From contig NZ_JAQIYM010000004.1 in NCBI RefSeq assembly GCF_028823535.1, positions 124,001 to 188,000 of the forward strand: DNA of 64,000 bases. The letters are read 5' to 3'. Under the pieces are notes generated by a model. The model was not told the origin of the DNA and did no database searches. It was given only the letters and a program-made list of their open reading frames with translations. Source of the stretch: Pseudomonas serbica. Lineage in GTDB: Bacteria; Pseudomonadota; Gammaproteobacteria; Pseudomonadales; Pseudomonadaceae. Of the stretch, positions 17,191 to 25,543 are shown in pieces (position 1 is the stretch's first letter; each line of letters begins with the position of its first letter). Position numbers and translations under genes: made by a program.

Positions 17191-18380
17191 TGCACCACTC
17201 CTTCGACTTTCAGGCGTTCGATGTCTGCCACGGTGAGACCCAGTTGCGCGAGGATGCCGTCGGTGTGCTGGCCCAGCTCCGGGCCCGACCAGTTGACGCC
17301 ACCCGGGGTCTCCGACAGTTTCGGCACGATGCCCGGCATCTTCACCGTGGCGCCGCCAGGCAGTTCAGCACTGAGCAGCATGTCCCGCGCCTGATAATGC
17401 GGATCGGCAACGATGTCGGCCACCGAATAGATACGTCCGGCCGGCACTTCGGCGGCTTCCAGGGCCGCCAGTACGTCGTTGATCGGCAGGCTGCTGGTCC
17501 AGTGGGTGATTGCCGCATCGAGCAGGTTGCTCTTGGCCGCACGTCCATCGTTATGCGCGAATTCGGGAGCGTCGGCCAGATCCTCGCGGCCGATCGTTTG
17601 CATCAGTCGCTTGTAGATCGGGTCGCTGTTGCCGGCGATCACCACGTAGGCGCCATCGGCCGTGAGGTAAGTGTTGGACGGTGCGATGCCCGGCAAGGCA
17701 CCGCCGCTGCGCTCACGCACATGGCCGAGCATGTCGTATTCCGGAACCAGGCTTTCCATGACATTGAACACGCTTTCGGCCAGGGACACATCGACGATCT
17801 GTCCCCCGCCCTGCCCGGTCTTCACCCGCAGCAGCGACATCAGTGCGCCGATCACGGCGTGCAGCGAGGCCAGGGAATCGCCGAGGCTGACGCCCACCCG
17901 CGCCGGTGGCGAACCGGGGGTGCCGGTGGTGTAGCGGATGCCGCCCATGGCCTCGCCGATGGCACCGAAACCCGGACGGTCGCGGTATGGACCGGTCTGG
18001 CCATAACCGGAAATGCGCACCAGGGTCAGGTTGGGGTTGAGGGCATGCAACACGTCCCAACCGAGGCCGAGTTTTTCCAGTGCGCCGGGACGCAGGTTTT
18101 CGATCAGCACGTCGGCACCTGTCGCCAGTTGCTTGACCAGCTCGATGCCTTCGGCGGATTTGAGGTTCAGCGCCAGGGACTTCTTGTTGCGTGATTGCAG
18201 GTACCACCACAGCGAGGTGCCCTGGTGCAACTTGCGCCATTTACGCAGGGGATCACCCTGGCCCATGGCTTCAATCTTGATCACCTCGGCGCCGAACTCG
18301 GCGAGCATGCGCGCGGCGAACGGCGCGGCAATCAGCGTGCCGATCTCGATCACTTTGATCGCACTCAAGGGGGCAGTCAT
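17187..18380 (-). CDS. family III (CaiB/BaiF) CoA transferase
   Basis: 397 aa. The family moves CoA between carboxylic acids. Visible features: IEIGTLIAAPFAARMLAEFGAEVIKIE at the N-terminus, GYGQTGPYRDRPGFGAIGEA, and GVSLGDSLASLHA, whose Asp is the catalytic nucleophile position. Coupled to HMG-CoA lyase, it probably activates free 3-hydroxy-3-methylglutarate (compare SUGCT) or a similar branched C5-C6 acid. Exact substrate inferred only. Confidence 0.88.
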   Translation of the reverse strand: MTAPLSAIKVIEIGTLIAAPFAARMLAEFGAEVIKIEAMGQGDPLRKWRKLHQGTSLWWYLQSRNKKSLALNLKSAEGIELVKQLATGADVLIENLRPGALEKLGLGWDVLHALNPNLTLVRISGYGQTGPYRDRPGFGAIGEAMGGIRYTTGTPGSPPARVGVSLGDSLASLHAVIGALMSLLRVKTGQGGGQIVDVSLAESVFNVMESLVPEYDMLGHVRERSGGALPGIAPSNTYLTADGAYVVIAGNSDPIYKRLMQTIGREDLADAPEFAHNDGRAAKSNLLDAAITHWTSSLPINDVLAALEAAEVPAGRIYSVADIVADPHYQARDMLLSAELPGGATVKMPGIVPKLSETPGGVNWSGPELGQHTDGILAQLGLTVADIERLKVEGVVQ

Positions 18381-18484
18381 CGCGGGGTACCTCTTGTTCT
18401 TGGAATATGGGCCAAGGCTAGAGGACAGGGGGCGTGGGAATCCAACCTTCAGTTGGCAACGAGCGTTCGCGAAACGCGAACGTC

Positions 18485-19387
18485 CTAGCCGCGCAGATGC
18501 TCGAACAACATCCGGCTCACTGGCGATAACAATGCCTCATCACGCACCACCACGATCAAGGCGCGGTCCGACCACTCATCGGTCAAGGGCACGGCCGCCA
18601 ACCCAAGGGCCCGACCAAACAATTCATAGGCCCGCTGCGGCAGCACGCCAATCCCCATGTTGGCCTGGACCATGCGGCACATGGCATCGAATCCCGGCAC
18701 ATGGATCCGCACCCGCAAGACCTTGCCGGCCTCACGCGCCGCGGCGTGGGTGCGCATGTTGATCGAACTGGCGGCGTGCAACCCGACGTAATCGCTGTTC
18801 AGCGTATCGGCGAACGCCAGGCCCAAACGGCCCGCCAATGGATGATGCGACGGCATCAACACCACCAGTTTGTCCTGGCGATACAGCACGCTGTGCAGGC
18901 CCTTGATGTCGCTGTCGATGGAGCAGATGCCGAGATCCGCCACGCCATCCAGGACGCCCTGGATCACCCCGGCACTGGGCCGCTCCTCGAGATCGGTCTT
19001 GACCTGCGGATGACGCTCGGAAAAATCCCGCAAGTCTTCGGGCAGGAACTGAATGATGGCCGACAGATTGGCGAGCATCCGCACATAGCCCCGCACACCG
19101 TGGCTGTGCTCACCCAGTTCCAGGCCCATTTTCTCGACGTTGAACAACATCTGCCGGGCGTGGTGCAGCAAGGTTTCACCCGCTGGTGTCAGCGTCATGC
19201 CCTTGGCCTGACGCACGAACAGGCTGATACCCAGCGCCTCCTCCAGCTCCATCAAGCGCTTGCTCGCCGCCGACACCGCAATCGCCTCACGCGCGGCGGC
19301 ACGGGTCAGCGTGCCCTCCTCGTGGACCGCGACAAACAGTTGCAGGGTGATCAGGTCGAGACGGCGGATCAGGCTTTTTTGCAGCAT
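18485..19387 (-). CDS. LysR-family regulator of the CoA transferase/HMG-CoA lyase unit
   Basis: 300 aa from MLQKSLIRRLDLITLQLF; the 45 codons upstream overlap the divergent gene region and are not coding-like. HTH residues 6-64 (FVAVHEEGTLTRAAAREAIAVSAASKRLMELE). It lies 104 bp upstream of the CoA transferase in the same orientation, unusual for LysR which is more often divergent. Probably senses the pathway acid. Confidence 0.85.
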   Translation of the reverse strand: MLQKSLIRRLDLITLQLFVAVHEEGTLTRAAAREAIAVSAASKRLMELEEALGISLFVRQAKGMTLTPAGETLLHHARQMLFNVEKMGLELGEHSHGVRGYVRMLANLSAIIQFLPEDLRDFSERHPQVKTDLEERPSAGVIQGVLDGVADLGICSIDSDIKGLHSVLYRQDKLVVLMPSHHPLAGRLGLAFADTLNSDYVGLHAASSINMRTHAAAREAGKVLRVRIHVPGFDAMCRMVQANMGIGVLPQRAYELFGRALGLAAVPLTDEWSDRALIVVVRDEALLSPVSRMLFEHLRG

Positions 19388-19521
19388 CGGACACTCGGCA
19401 ACGGCGGCTGGGACGAAAATCGCAGCATAGCGCCCTTCGCCCGCGACGTGCCGTGGTTGAAGCGCCCGACCATGATAAAGTCGCCGCCCATCAGACCTTT
19501 TGCTTCGAGACGACCACCGCA

Positions 19522-20541
19522 ATGACCGATTTCCAGGATGTCGATGCCCAACTTGAAGACTGGAACGCCTTGCGCACCAGCGCTGCGTTCGACGGTCTGC
19601 TGGTGGGCAATGGGGCCAGCCGTGCGGTGTGGGACGACTTCGGCTACGACTCGCTGTTCGAGAACGCCCGCACCGTCGAGGAAAAACCCCTCAGCCCGTC
19701 CGAGCTGAGCGTGTTCGAGGCGCTGCAGACCCGCAGTTTCGAGCAGGTGCTCAGCGCCCTGAAAACCACCAGCCGGGTCAACAAGGCCCTGGCCGTCAGC
19801 TCCGCCGCGCCGCGCAATCGCTACTACGCGATCAAGGAAGCGCTGATCAACACCGTGCACGCGGTACACATTCCGTGGCGGTTGGTCGAGGCGTCGAGCC
19901 TGGCGACGATCAGTCAGGAACTGGCCCGCTATCGCACCGTGTTCACCACCAACTACGACTTGCTCAACTACTGGGCGATCCAGCAGCAACCCGAGGCGAT
20001 CACCGATCTGTTCCAGGGGGCTGAACCGGCCTTCGACCTGAGCGTCACCGCCACCGACAAAACTCGCCTGCTGTACTTGCACGGCGGTCTGCACCTGGTG
20101 CGCAATCAGGACGGCACGGCGCGCAAACTGATGTCGACCGAGGGCACGTTGCTGGGCAATTTCGCCATCAACAACACGATCAAGACCCTCGACGACGTGC
20201 CCTTGTTCATCAACGAAGGACCGAGCGCGGACAAGCTCAAGACCATCCGCAGTTCCGATTACCTGTCGTTCTGCTACGACCAGTTGCTCGGCCACGGCGA
20301 CAGCTTGTGCATTTTCGGGCATGCCCTGGGCGAGCAAGACAGCCACATCGTGCACGCCCTGCGCCAGGCGAAACCGAAGGTGGTGGCGATCTCGATCTAC
20401 CCGCGCAGCAAGGCGTTCATCCAACATCAGAAGCGGCATTACGCGAAGGTGTTCGAGGGGACGGGGGTTGCGTTGCGGTTTTTTGATTCCAAGAGCCATG
20501 CGCTGGGTAGCCCGAAGCTAACGGTTCCAGTCGAAGTCTAG
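19522..20541 (+). CDS. DUF4917 SIR2-like protein
   Basis: 339 aa. It shows a nucleotide-binding SIR2/Rossmann pattern: GLLVGNGAS (25-33), TNYDLL (143-148), LYLHGG (184-189) and IFGHALGEQDSHI (264-276). These match the order GxGxS, TxNYD, HG, GxS/D in stand-alone SIR2-like proteins, several of which are NADases in phage defence. No second effector or sensor domain and no defence neighbours. The start at ATG 19522 was preferred over GTG 19453. Function unknown. Confidence 0.75.
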   Translation: MTDFQDVDAQLEDWNALRTSAAFDGLLVGNGASRAVWDDFGYDSLFENARTVEEKPLSPSELSVFEALQTRSFEQVLSALKTTSRVNKALAVSSAAPRNRYYAIKEALINTVHAVHIPWRLVEASSLATISQELARYRTVFTTNYDLLNYWAIQQQPEAITDLFQGAEPAFDLSVTATDKTRLLYLHGGLHLVRNQDGTARKLMSTEGTLLGNFAINNTIKTLDDVPLFINEGPSADKLKTIRSSDYLSFCYDQLLGHGDSLCIFGHALGEQDSHIVHALRQAKPKVVAISIYPRSKAFIQHQKRHYAKVFEGTGVALRFFDSKSHALGSPKLTVPVEV

Positions 20542-20560
20542 TATTGCCCGATTTGACGCT

Positions 20561-20585
20561 TTCGCGAGCAAGCCCGCTCCCACAG
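20561..20585. repeat. single REP half-site
   Basis: TTCGCGAGCAAGCCCGCTCC with flanks; one arm of the REP family. A weaker partner CTGTGGGAGG follows about 25 bp later. Confidence 0.6.
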
Positions 20586-20629
20586 TTAACCTGCGACGTT
20601 CACAAAATCCCTGTGGGAGGAAAGCTGAC

Positions 20630-21172
20630 TCATTCTTCAGCGCTATGCACCACCACCAGCAACTGCGCCTGCACCTCGCCCACCGAGCGTATACGGTGCG
20701 GTTTCTGTGAGTTGAAGTGCAGCGCATCACCACGGCTGAGCAGCACCCGCTCGTTGACGAAATCCACTTCCACCTGCCCCTCGTGAACGAATAGAAACTC
20801 TTCGCCCAAATGTTCCTTGAAGGCTTTGTCGGTAAATTCTGTCGGCGGATAAATGATGAACGGCAGCAAGCTGCGTTCGCTGACCTGATGGGCCAGCACC
20901 GCGTAACCCGGATTGTCCGCGCTGGCCCCCAGGGGCTGGCGCTCATGGCTGCGTACCAGGCTATAGCTGTCGAGGCTGACCTTGTCTTCGGAAAACAGCT
21001 CCTCGACCTTCACGTTCAGTGCCTTGGCCAGTTTCAACGCGGCCGCGATCGACGGTGTGTTCAGGCCGCGTTCGACTTTTGACAGATAACTCTTGGTCAT
21101 GCCGGACTTTTCCGCCAATTCTTCAAGGGTCACGCCAAGTTTTTTTCTCAATAATTTCAAACGGATAGACAT
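20630..21172 (-). CDS. XRE-cupin transcriptional regulator
   Basis: 180 aa. An N-terminal HTH (residues 3-60: LKLLRKKLGVTLEELAEKSGMTKSYLSKVERG) and a C-terminal cupin (about 105-175: EEFLFVHEGQVEVDFVNERVLLSRGDALHFNSQKPHRI). Such proteins bind a small ligand in the cupin and repress neighbouring catabolic genes. It is divergent from the aldolase/DapA-like pair, with two palindromes between them. Confidence 0.9.
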   Translation of the reverse strand: MSIRLKLLRKKLGVTLEELAEKSGMTKSYLSKVERGLNTPSIAAALKLAKALNVKVEELFSEDKVSLDSYSLVRSHERQPLGASADNPGYAVLAHQVSERSLLPFIIYPPTEFTDKAFKEHLGEEFLFVHEGQVEVDFVNERVLLSRGDALHFNSQKPHRIRSVGEVQAQLLVVVHSAEE

Positions 21173-21218
21173 GTAGAGCGATTAATCCATCAAGGATGGT
21201 GACGAATTGTCCTTGCTC

Positions 21219-21263
21219 ATGACACAAAGTGTCATATAGCATCTTTCGTGTCATCTGCATGAC
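21219..21263. promoter_or_regulatory. candidate XRE-cupin operators
   Basis: ATGACAC-AAA-GTGTCAT (21219-21235) is a perfect 17-bp palindrome. A second, GTCAT-CTGC-ATGAC (21250-21263), lies 14 bp further. Both share the GTCAT half-site and sit between the regulator and the divergent aldolase gene. Confidence 0.65.
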
Positions 21264-21284
21264 CCAGCCAAAGAGGACACCGAT

Positions 21285-22067
21285 ATGGCCACGACATTAG
21301 CACTGCCCAAAGATCAACTGGTCAAGCAAGCGCTGACCCAGATGCAAAACACCCTCGCGGATAATACGTGGACCGACCGGCAAAAGCTGGCCCTGACCTG
21401 CCGCATTCTGTTCGAGAATGGCCATGACGCTGGCCTGGCCGGGCAAATCACCGCCCGCGGCCCACAGCCTGGCACCTATTACACTCAACAACTGGGCCTG
21501 GGTTTCGACGAAATCACTGCGGGCAACCTGCTGTTGGTCAACGAAGACCTGGACGTGCTCGAAGGCCACGGCATGCCCAATCCGGCTAACCGCTTCCACA
21601 GCTGGGTGTACCGCGCCCGCCCGGATGTGAACTGCATCATCCACACCCACCCGACCCACGTCGCGGCGTTATCGATGCTGGAGGTGCCACTGCAGATTTC
21701 CCACATGGACCTCTGCCCGCTCTACGACGACTGCGCGTTTCTCGAAGGCTGGCCGGGCGTACCGGTGGGCAATGAAGAGGGTGAATTGATTGCCGGTGCC
21801 CTGGGTGACAAGCGGGCGATCCTGCTTTCCCACCACGGCCAGTTGTCCACCGGCACCACCATCGAGGAGGCCTGTGTGATCGCCCAACTGATCGAACGCG
21901 CCGCCAGGCTGCAGCTGCTGGCGATGAGTGCCGGAACGATCAAGCCGATCATTCCCGAGCTGGGCCGCGAAGCCCATGACTGGATTGCCCGGCCCAAGCG
22001 CCACGCCGCCGCGTTCAACTACTACGCCCGGCAGAACCTGCGTCGACACGCCGATTGCCTGAACTGA
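21285..22067 (+). CDS. class II aldolase/adducin family protein
   Basis: 260 aa. The zinc-site motif CIIHTHPTHVAALS (about residues 111-124) and LSHHGQLSTG (about 183-192) supply the His ligands of class II aldolases; ENGHDAGLAGQIT is the conserved N-terminal part. It could cleave or decarboxylate a hydroxy-acid; substrate unknown. A DapA-like lyase follows 29 bp downstream, so both act in one route. Confidence 0.87.
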   Translation: MATTLALPKDQLVKQALTQMQNTLADNTWTDRQKLALTCRILFENGHDAGLAGQITARGPQPGTYYTQQLGLGFDEITAGNLLLVNEDLDVLEGHGMPNPANRFHSWVYRARPDVNCIIHTHPTHVAALSMLEVPLQISHMDLCPLYDDCAFLEGWPGVPVGNEEGELIAGALGDKRAILLSHHGQLSTGTTIEEACVIAQLIERAARLQLLAMSAGTIKPIIPELGREAHDWIARPKRHAAAFNYYARQNLRRHADCLN

Positions 22068-22096
22068 ACCCAGACCTTTTTTGTACGGAGAGACCC

Positions 22097-22984
22097 ATGT
22101 CCACTGCAAACATTCACGGCATCATCGGCTATACCATCACCCCTTTTACCGCCGATGGCGAAGACATTGACCTGGACGCGCTCGGACGCTCCATCGACCG
22201 CTTGATCGACGGCGGCGTGCATTCCATCGCGCCCCTGGGCAGCACTGGCGAAGGCGCTTACCTGAGCGATGCGGAGTGGGACCAGGTTGCCGAATTCAGT
22301 ATCAGGCACGTGGCCAGGCGTGTGCCGACCATCGTCAGCGTGTCCGACCTGACCACCGCCAAAGCGATACGTCGCGCCCGTTTCGCTGAAGCCCATGGCG
22401 CCGACGTGGTGATGGTGCTGCCGACGTCATACTGGAAACTCAGCGAAGCGCAGATACTCACCCATTACCGCGCCATCGGCGACAGCATCGGCGTGCCGAT
22501 CATGCTCTACAACAACCCGGCCACCAGCGGTACCGACATGTCGGTGGACCTGATCCTGCGCATCGTCAAGGCCGTGGAAAACGTGACCATGGTCAAGGAG
22601 AGCACTGGCGACATCCAGCGCATGCATCGACTGCAATTACTGGGCGAAGGTCAGGTGCCCTTCTACAACGGTTGCAACCCGTTGGCGCTGGAAGCCTTCG
22701 CGGCCGGGGCAAAAGGCTGGTGCACCGCGGCGCCAAACCTGATCCCGCAGCTCAATCTCGACCTGTACGACGCCGTGCTGGCCAACGACCTGAACAAGGC
22801 ACGTGAACTGTTCTATCGCCAGTTGCCATTGCTGGACTTCATTCTCAAGGGGGGGTTGCCGGCGACGATCAAGGCGGGTTTGCGGGAGACAGGGCTGGAG
22901 GTGGGCGATCCGCGGTTGCCGGTGTTCCCGTTGGACGAGGCGGGTATTAGCCAACTGCAAGGCCTGCTGAACGCCCTGCGCTGA
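22097..22984 (+). CDS. dihydrodipicolinate synthase family protein
   Basis: 295 aa from ATG 22097 after GGAGAG; the extension to 22055 overlaps the aldolase stop. TIM barrel with GIIGYTITPFTADGEDIDLD at the start, PLGSTGEGAYLS, MLYNNPATSGTDMS (Tyr) and MVKESTGDIQR with the Schiff-base Lys near 165. It is one of the many DapA-like aldolases/dehydratases of sugar-acid or hydroxyproline-type pathways, not core DapA. Paired with the aldolase gene. Confidence 0.87.
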   Translation: MSTANIHGIIGYTITPFTADGEDIDLDALGRSIDRLIDGGVHSIAPLGSTGEGAYLSDAEWDQVAEFSIRHVARRVPTIVSVSDLTTAKAIRRARFAEAHGADVVMVLPTSYWKLSEAQILTHYRAIGDSIGVPIMLYNNPATSGTDMSVDLILRIVKAVENVTMVKESTGDIQRMHRLQLLGEGQVPFYNGCNPLALEAFAAGAKGWCTAAPNLIPQLNLDLYDAVLANDLNKARELFYRQLPLLDFILKGGLPATIKAGLRETGLEVGDPRLPVFPLDEAGISQLQGLLNALR

Positions 22985-23006
22985 CCTTGGGATTCACATA
23001 AACAAA

Positions 23007-23095
23007 TGTGGGAGCGGCTTGCTCGCGAAAGCGGAGTGCCAGGCAACATGAATGTGACTGGTATTCCGCATTCGCGAGCAAGCCCGCTCCCACAT
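23007..23095. repeat. REP doublet (inverted)
   Basis: Inverted arms 23007-23029 and 23071-23094; the left arm lacks one G of the GCGGGC block. Located between convergent genes. Confidence 0.85.
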
Positions 23096-23111
23096 TAGCT
23101 CGTCGGTGTTT

Positions 23112-23456
23112 TCAGAGCACAGGAAGGGTTTTGTCCTTGATCACCTTGGAAGGGCCGTTCGCCTTAACACTGGCAATGCCTTTTTCCATCGCGGCATCGG
23201 AGGAATAGGACTCACTGCTGCCGATAATCTCGTGGTTACCCGCCTTGAGATTGAAATAGGGATGGCCGTCCTTGGTGGTTTTCTTCTCGTAGCGCTCATC
23301 GAGCGGGCTGTTGGCCTGGACCGACGTTATGCCTTTGTCGGCGGCGGCGCGGGTGGTGTACAACTCGCTGGTCAGAATGGTTTCGGCGTTCGCCGCCTTC
23401 AGCACAAACTTGAACTGACCACTGCTGCTCTTGCTCACTTCGTACCATCCAGACAT
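23112..23456 (-). CDS. YegP family (DUF1508) protein
   Basis: 114 aa made of two DUF1508 repeats: GWYEVSKSSSGQFKFVLKAAN (3-23) with SELYTTRAAADKGITSVQ, then KDGHPYFNLKAGNHEIIGSSESYSSDAAMEKGIASVK. A small cytosolic protein of unknown function, common in proteobacteria. Confidence 0.9.
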   Translation of the reverse strand: MSGWYEVSKSSSGQFKFVLKAANAETILTSELYTTRAAADKGITSVQANSPLDERYEKKTTKDGHPYFNLKAGNHEIIGSSESYSSDAAMEKGIASVKANGPSKVIKDKTLPVL

Positions 23457-23529
23457 GCTCTTTCTCCTTGGCGATTGGAAGGTTGCGCGCTTCAGAGTAA
23501 AGACCAGGCCAGGATTTTTGTCGCCTGTG

Positions 23530-23835
23530 CTACTTCACCACCGCCCGCACCACCGACAACTCCGGCGCCTGGGTCCGCCGCTGACTGAGATACCGCGTAC
23601 AACTCACCCGCAGGAACGAAGCAAAATTGACCACCTCGCCGCGGTAGTCCATGACCTCTTCGTACAGCTTGGCGATCAGCTGATTGGTGGTCATGCCGTC
23701 GGTCTCGGCGATTTCGCTGAGGATGTCCCAGAATTGATTCTCCAGGCGCAGGGTGGTGACCACCCCGCAGATGCGCAGCGAGCGGGAGCGCGATTCGTAG
23801 AGGATCGGATCGGCTTTGACGTACAGCTCGCACAT
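23530..23835 (-). CDS. ribbon-helix-helix domain protein
   Basis: 101 aa from MCELYVKADPILYESRSRS. The centre, VVTTLRLENQFWDILSEIAETDGMTTNQLIAKLYEE, is an RHH_4-type DNA-binding motif; SFLRVSCTRYL is the conserved C-terminus of this Pseudomonas family. It is 14 bp behind the DJ-1/PfpI gene in the same direction, so probably cotranscribed. Targets unknown. Confidence 0.85.
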   Translation of the reverse strand: MCELYVKADPILYESRSRSLRICGVVTTLRLENQFWDILSEIAETDGMTTNQLIAKLYEEVMDYRGEVVNFASFLRVSCTRYLSQRRTQAPELSVVRAVVK

Positions 23836-23849
23836 GGACGGGTCCCCCG

Positions 23850-24431
23850 TTACAGCGTGATTTTGGTGCCCAGCAGACCGAGGAAACCGGCCAGCCAGTT
23901 CGGGTGGGCAGGCCAGGCCGGTGCCGTCGCCAGATTGCCTTGAACATGGCCATCCGTCACCGGGATATCGATAAAAGTACCGCCCGCCAGGCGCACTTCT
24001 GGCGCACAGGCCGGGTAAGCGCTGCATTCACGCCCTTCGAGAATCCCGGCGGCGGCGAGCAATTGTGCGCCGTGGCACACGGCGGCAATCGGCTTGCCGG
24101 CCTTGTCGAAGTCGCGCACCAGTTCCAGGACCTTTTCGTTCAGGCGCAAGTACTCCGGCGCACGACCGCCCGGGATCACCACCGCGTCGTAATCCGCCGC
24201 GCTGACCTTGGCAAAATCGAAGTTGAGGGCAAACAGGTGACCGGGTTTTTCGCTGTAGGTCTGGTCGCCTTCGAAGTCATGGATGGCGGTGCGTACAGTC
24301 TGGCCGGCGGTCTTGTCCGGGCAAACGGCATGCACCGTGTGACCGACCATCAACAGAGCCTGGAACGGCACCATCACTTCATAGTCTTCGACGTAATCGC
24401 CGACCAGCATCAGAATTTTTTTCGCCGCCAT
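23850..24431 (-). CDS. DJ-1/PfpI family protein
   Basis: 193 aa from [20 protein letters not shown] with GGAG upstream; the ORF continues upstream without coding character. Nucleophile-elbow Cys119 in [10 protein letters not shown] and the acidic residue in GDYVEDYE are as in PfpI-type hydrolases or glyoxalase III. DNA-repair, glyoxalase or chaperone activity cannot be told apart here. Confidence 0.88.
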   Translation of the reverse strand: MAAKKILMLVGDYVEDYEVMVPFQALLMVGHTVHAVCPDKTAGQTVRTAIHDFEGDQTYSEKPGHLFALNFDFAKVSAADYDAVVIPGGRAPEYLRLNEKVLELVRDFDKAGKPIAAVCHGAQLLAAAGILEGRECSAYPACAPEVRLAGGTFIDIPVTDGHVQGNLATAPAWPAHPNWLAGFLGLLGTKITL

Positions 24432-24642
24432 GGGGAGGACTCCTCTGGAAAATGCGTAGGAGTATTCAACATAGACCTTATCCATTGGGGTGGGTAATAA
24501 CCTGCTACTACACCGAACTCCTACGTTGAGAGCTTTGCTTCCAACTGTACGCATAACTCTGCGCCCAGCTGTAGCAGCGCAGACGCCGCGGTTTATGGCT
24601 AGATGAAGGCATCTCTCACCCTCCACGATTCTGGTTGCCATC

Positions 24643-25533
24643 ATGACCTCCCGCGAAAACACCGGCATGGCCCTGGGCCTGCTCGGCGTTGTGATCTTCA
24701 GCCTTACCCTGCCCTTCACACGCATCGTCGTGCAGGAAATGCATCCACTGCTCAATGGCCTGGGTCGGGCACTGTTCGCGGCGATTCCCGCGGCTTTGCT
24801 GTTGCTGTGGCGGCGTGAGAAGTGGCCCACCTGGAAGCAGGTCAAAGGCCTGACGCTGGTCATTGCCGGGGTGATCCTCGGGTTCCCGGTGCTGTCCGCC
24901 TGGGCCATGCAAACCTTGCCGGCGTCCCATGGCGCCTTGGTCAATGGCTTGCAGCCCCTGTGCGTGGCGCTGTACGCCGCGTGGCTGTCCCATGAACGGC
25001 CGTCGAAAGCCTTCTGGGCCTGCGCCGCGCTGGGCAGTGCCCTGGTGCTCGGTTATGCACTGATCAGCGGGGCCGGCAGCATTCAGGCCGGAGACTTGTT
25101 GATGCTGGGGGCAATTGCGGTGGGCGGCCTGGGCTACGCCGAGGGTGGCCGCCTGGCCAGGGAAATGGGCGGCTGGCAAGTGATCTGCTGGGCGCTGGTG
25201 CTGTCGACGCCGCTGTTGATCGGGCCGGTGCTGTACCTTGGGTTGCAACATCAGGGCGAGATTTCGGCGAAAACCTGGTGGGCCTTCGGCTACGTCTCGC
25301 TGTTTTCGCAATTCATCGGTTTTTTTGCCTGGTATGCCGGGCTGGCCATCGGTGGCATTGCCCGGGTCAGCCAGATCCAGCTGCTGCAGATTTTCTTCAC
25401 CATCGGCTTTTCCGCACTGTTCTTTGGCGAACAGGTCGAGCCGATCACCTGGCTGTTTGCGGGCGGGGTGATCGTGACCGTCGTGTTGGGCCGTAAGACG
25501 GCGGTCAAGCCCGCACGCATTGCCACCGCGTAA
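24643..25533 (+). CDS. EamA family (DMT) exporter
   Basis: 296 aa with ten predicted helices in two EamA halves ([43 protein letters not shown]). Family members export amino acids or metabolites. Monocistronic; divergent from the DJ-1 gene. Confidence 0.87.
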   Translation: MTSRENTGMALGLLGVVIFSLTLPFTRIVVQEMHPLLNGLGRALFAAIPAALLLLWRREKWPTWKQVKGLTLVIAGVILGFPVLSAWAMQTLPASHGALVNGLQPLCVALYAAWLSHERPSKAFWACAALGSALVLGYALISGAGSIQAGDLLMLGAIAVGGLGYAEGGRLAREMGGWQVICWALVLSTPLLIGPVLYLGLQHQGEISAKTWWAFGYVSLFSQFIGFFAWYAGLAIGGIARVSQIQLLQIFFTIGFSALFFGEQVEPITWLFAGGVIVTVVLGRKTAVKPARIATA

Positions 25534-25543
25534 ACCTGAGGGG

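Noticed and set aside
22985-23110. Possible CRISPR array from repeated GCGAGCAAGC-like units
   Set aside because: Only paired inverted arms, scattered singly through the window, with no regular spacers; these are REP doublets.
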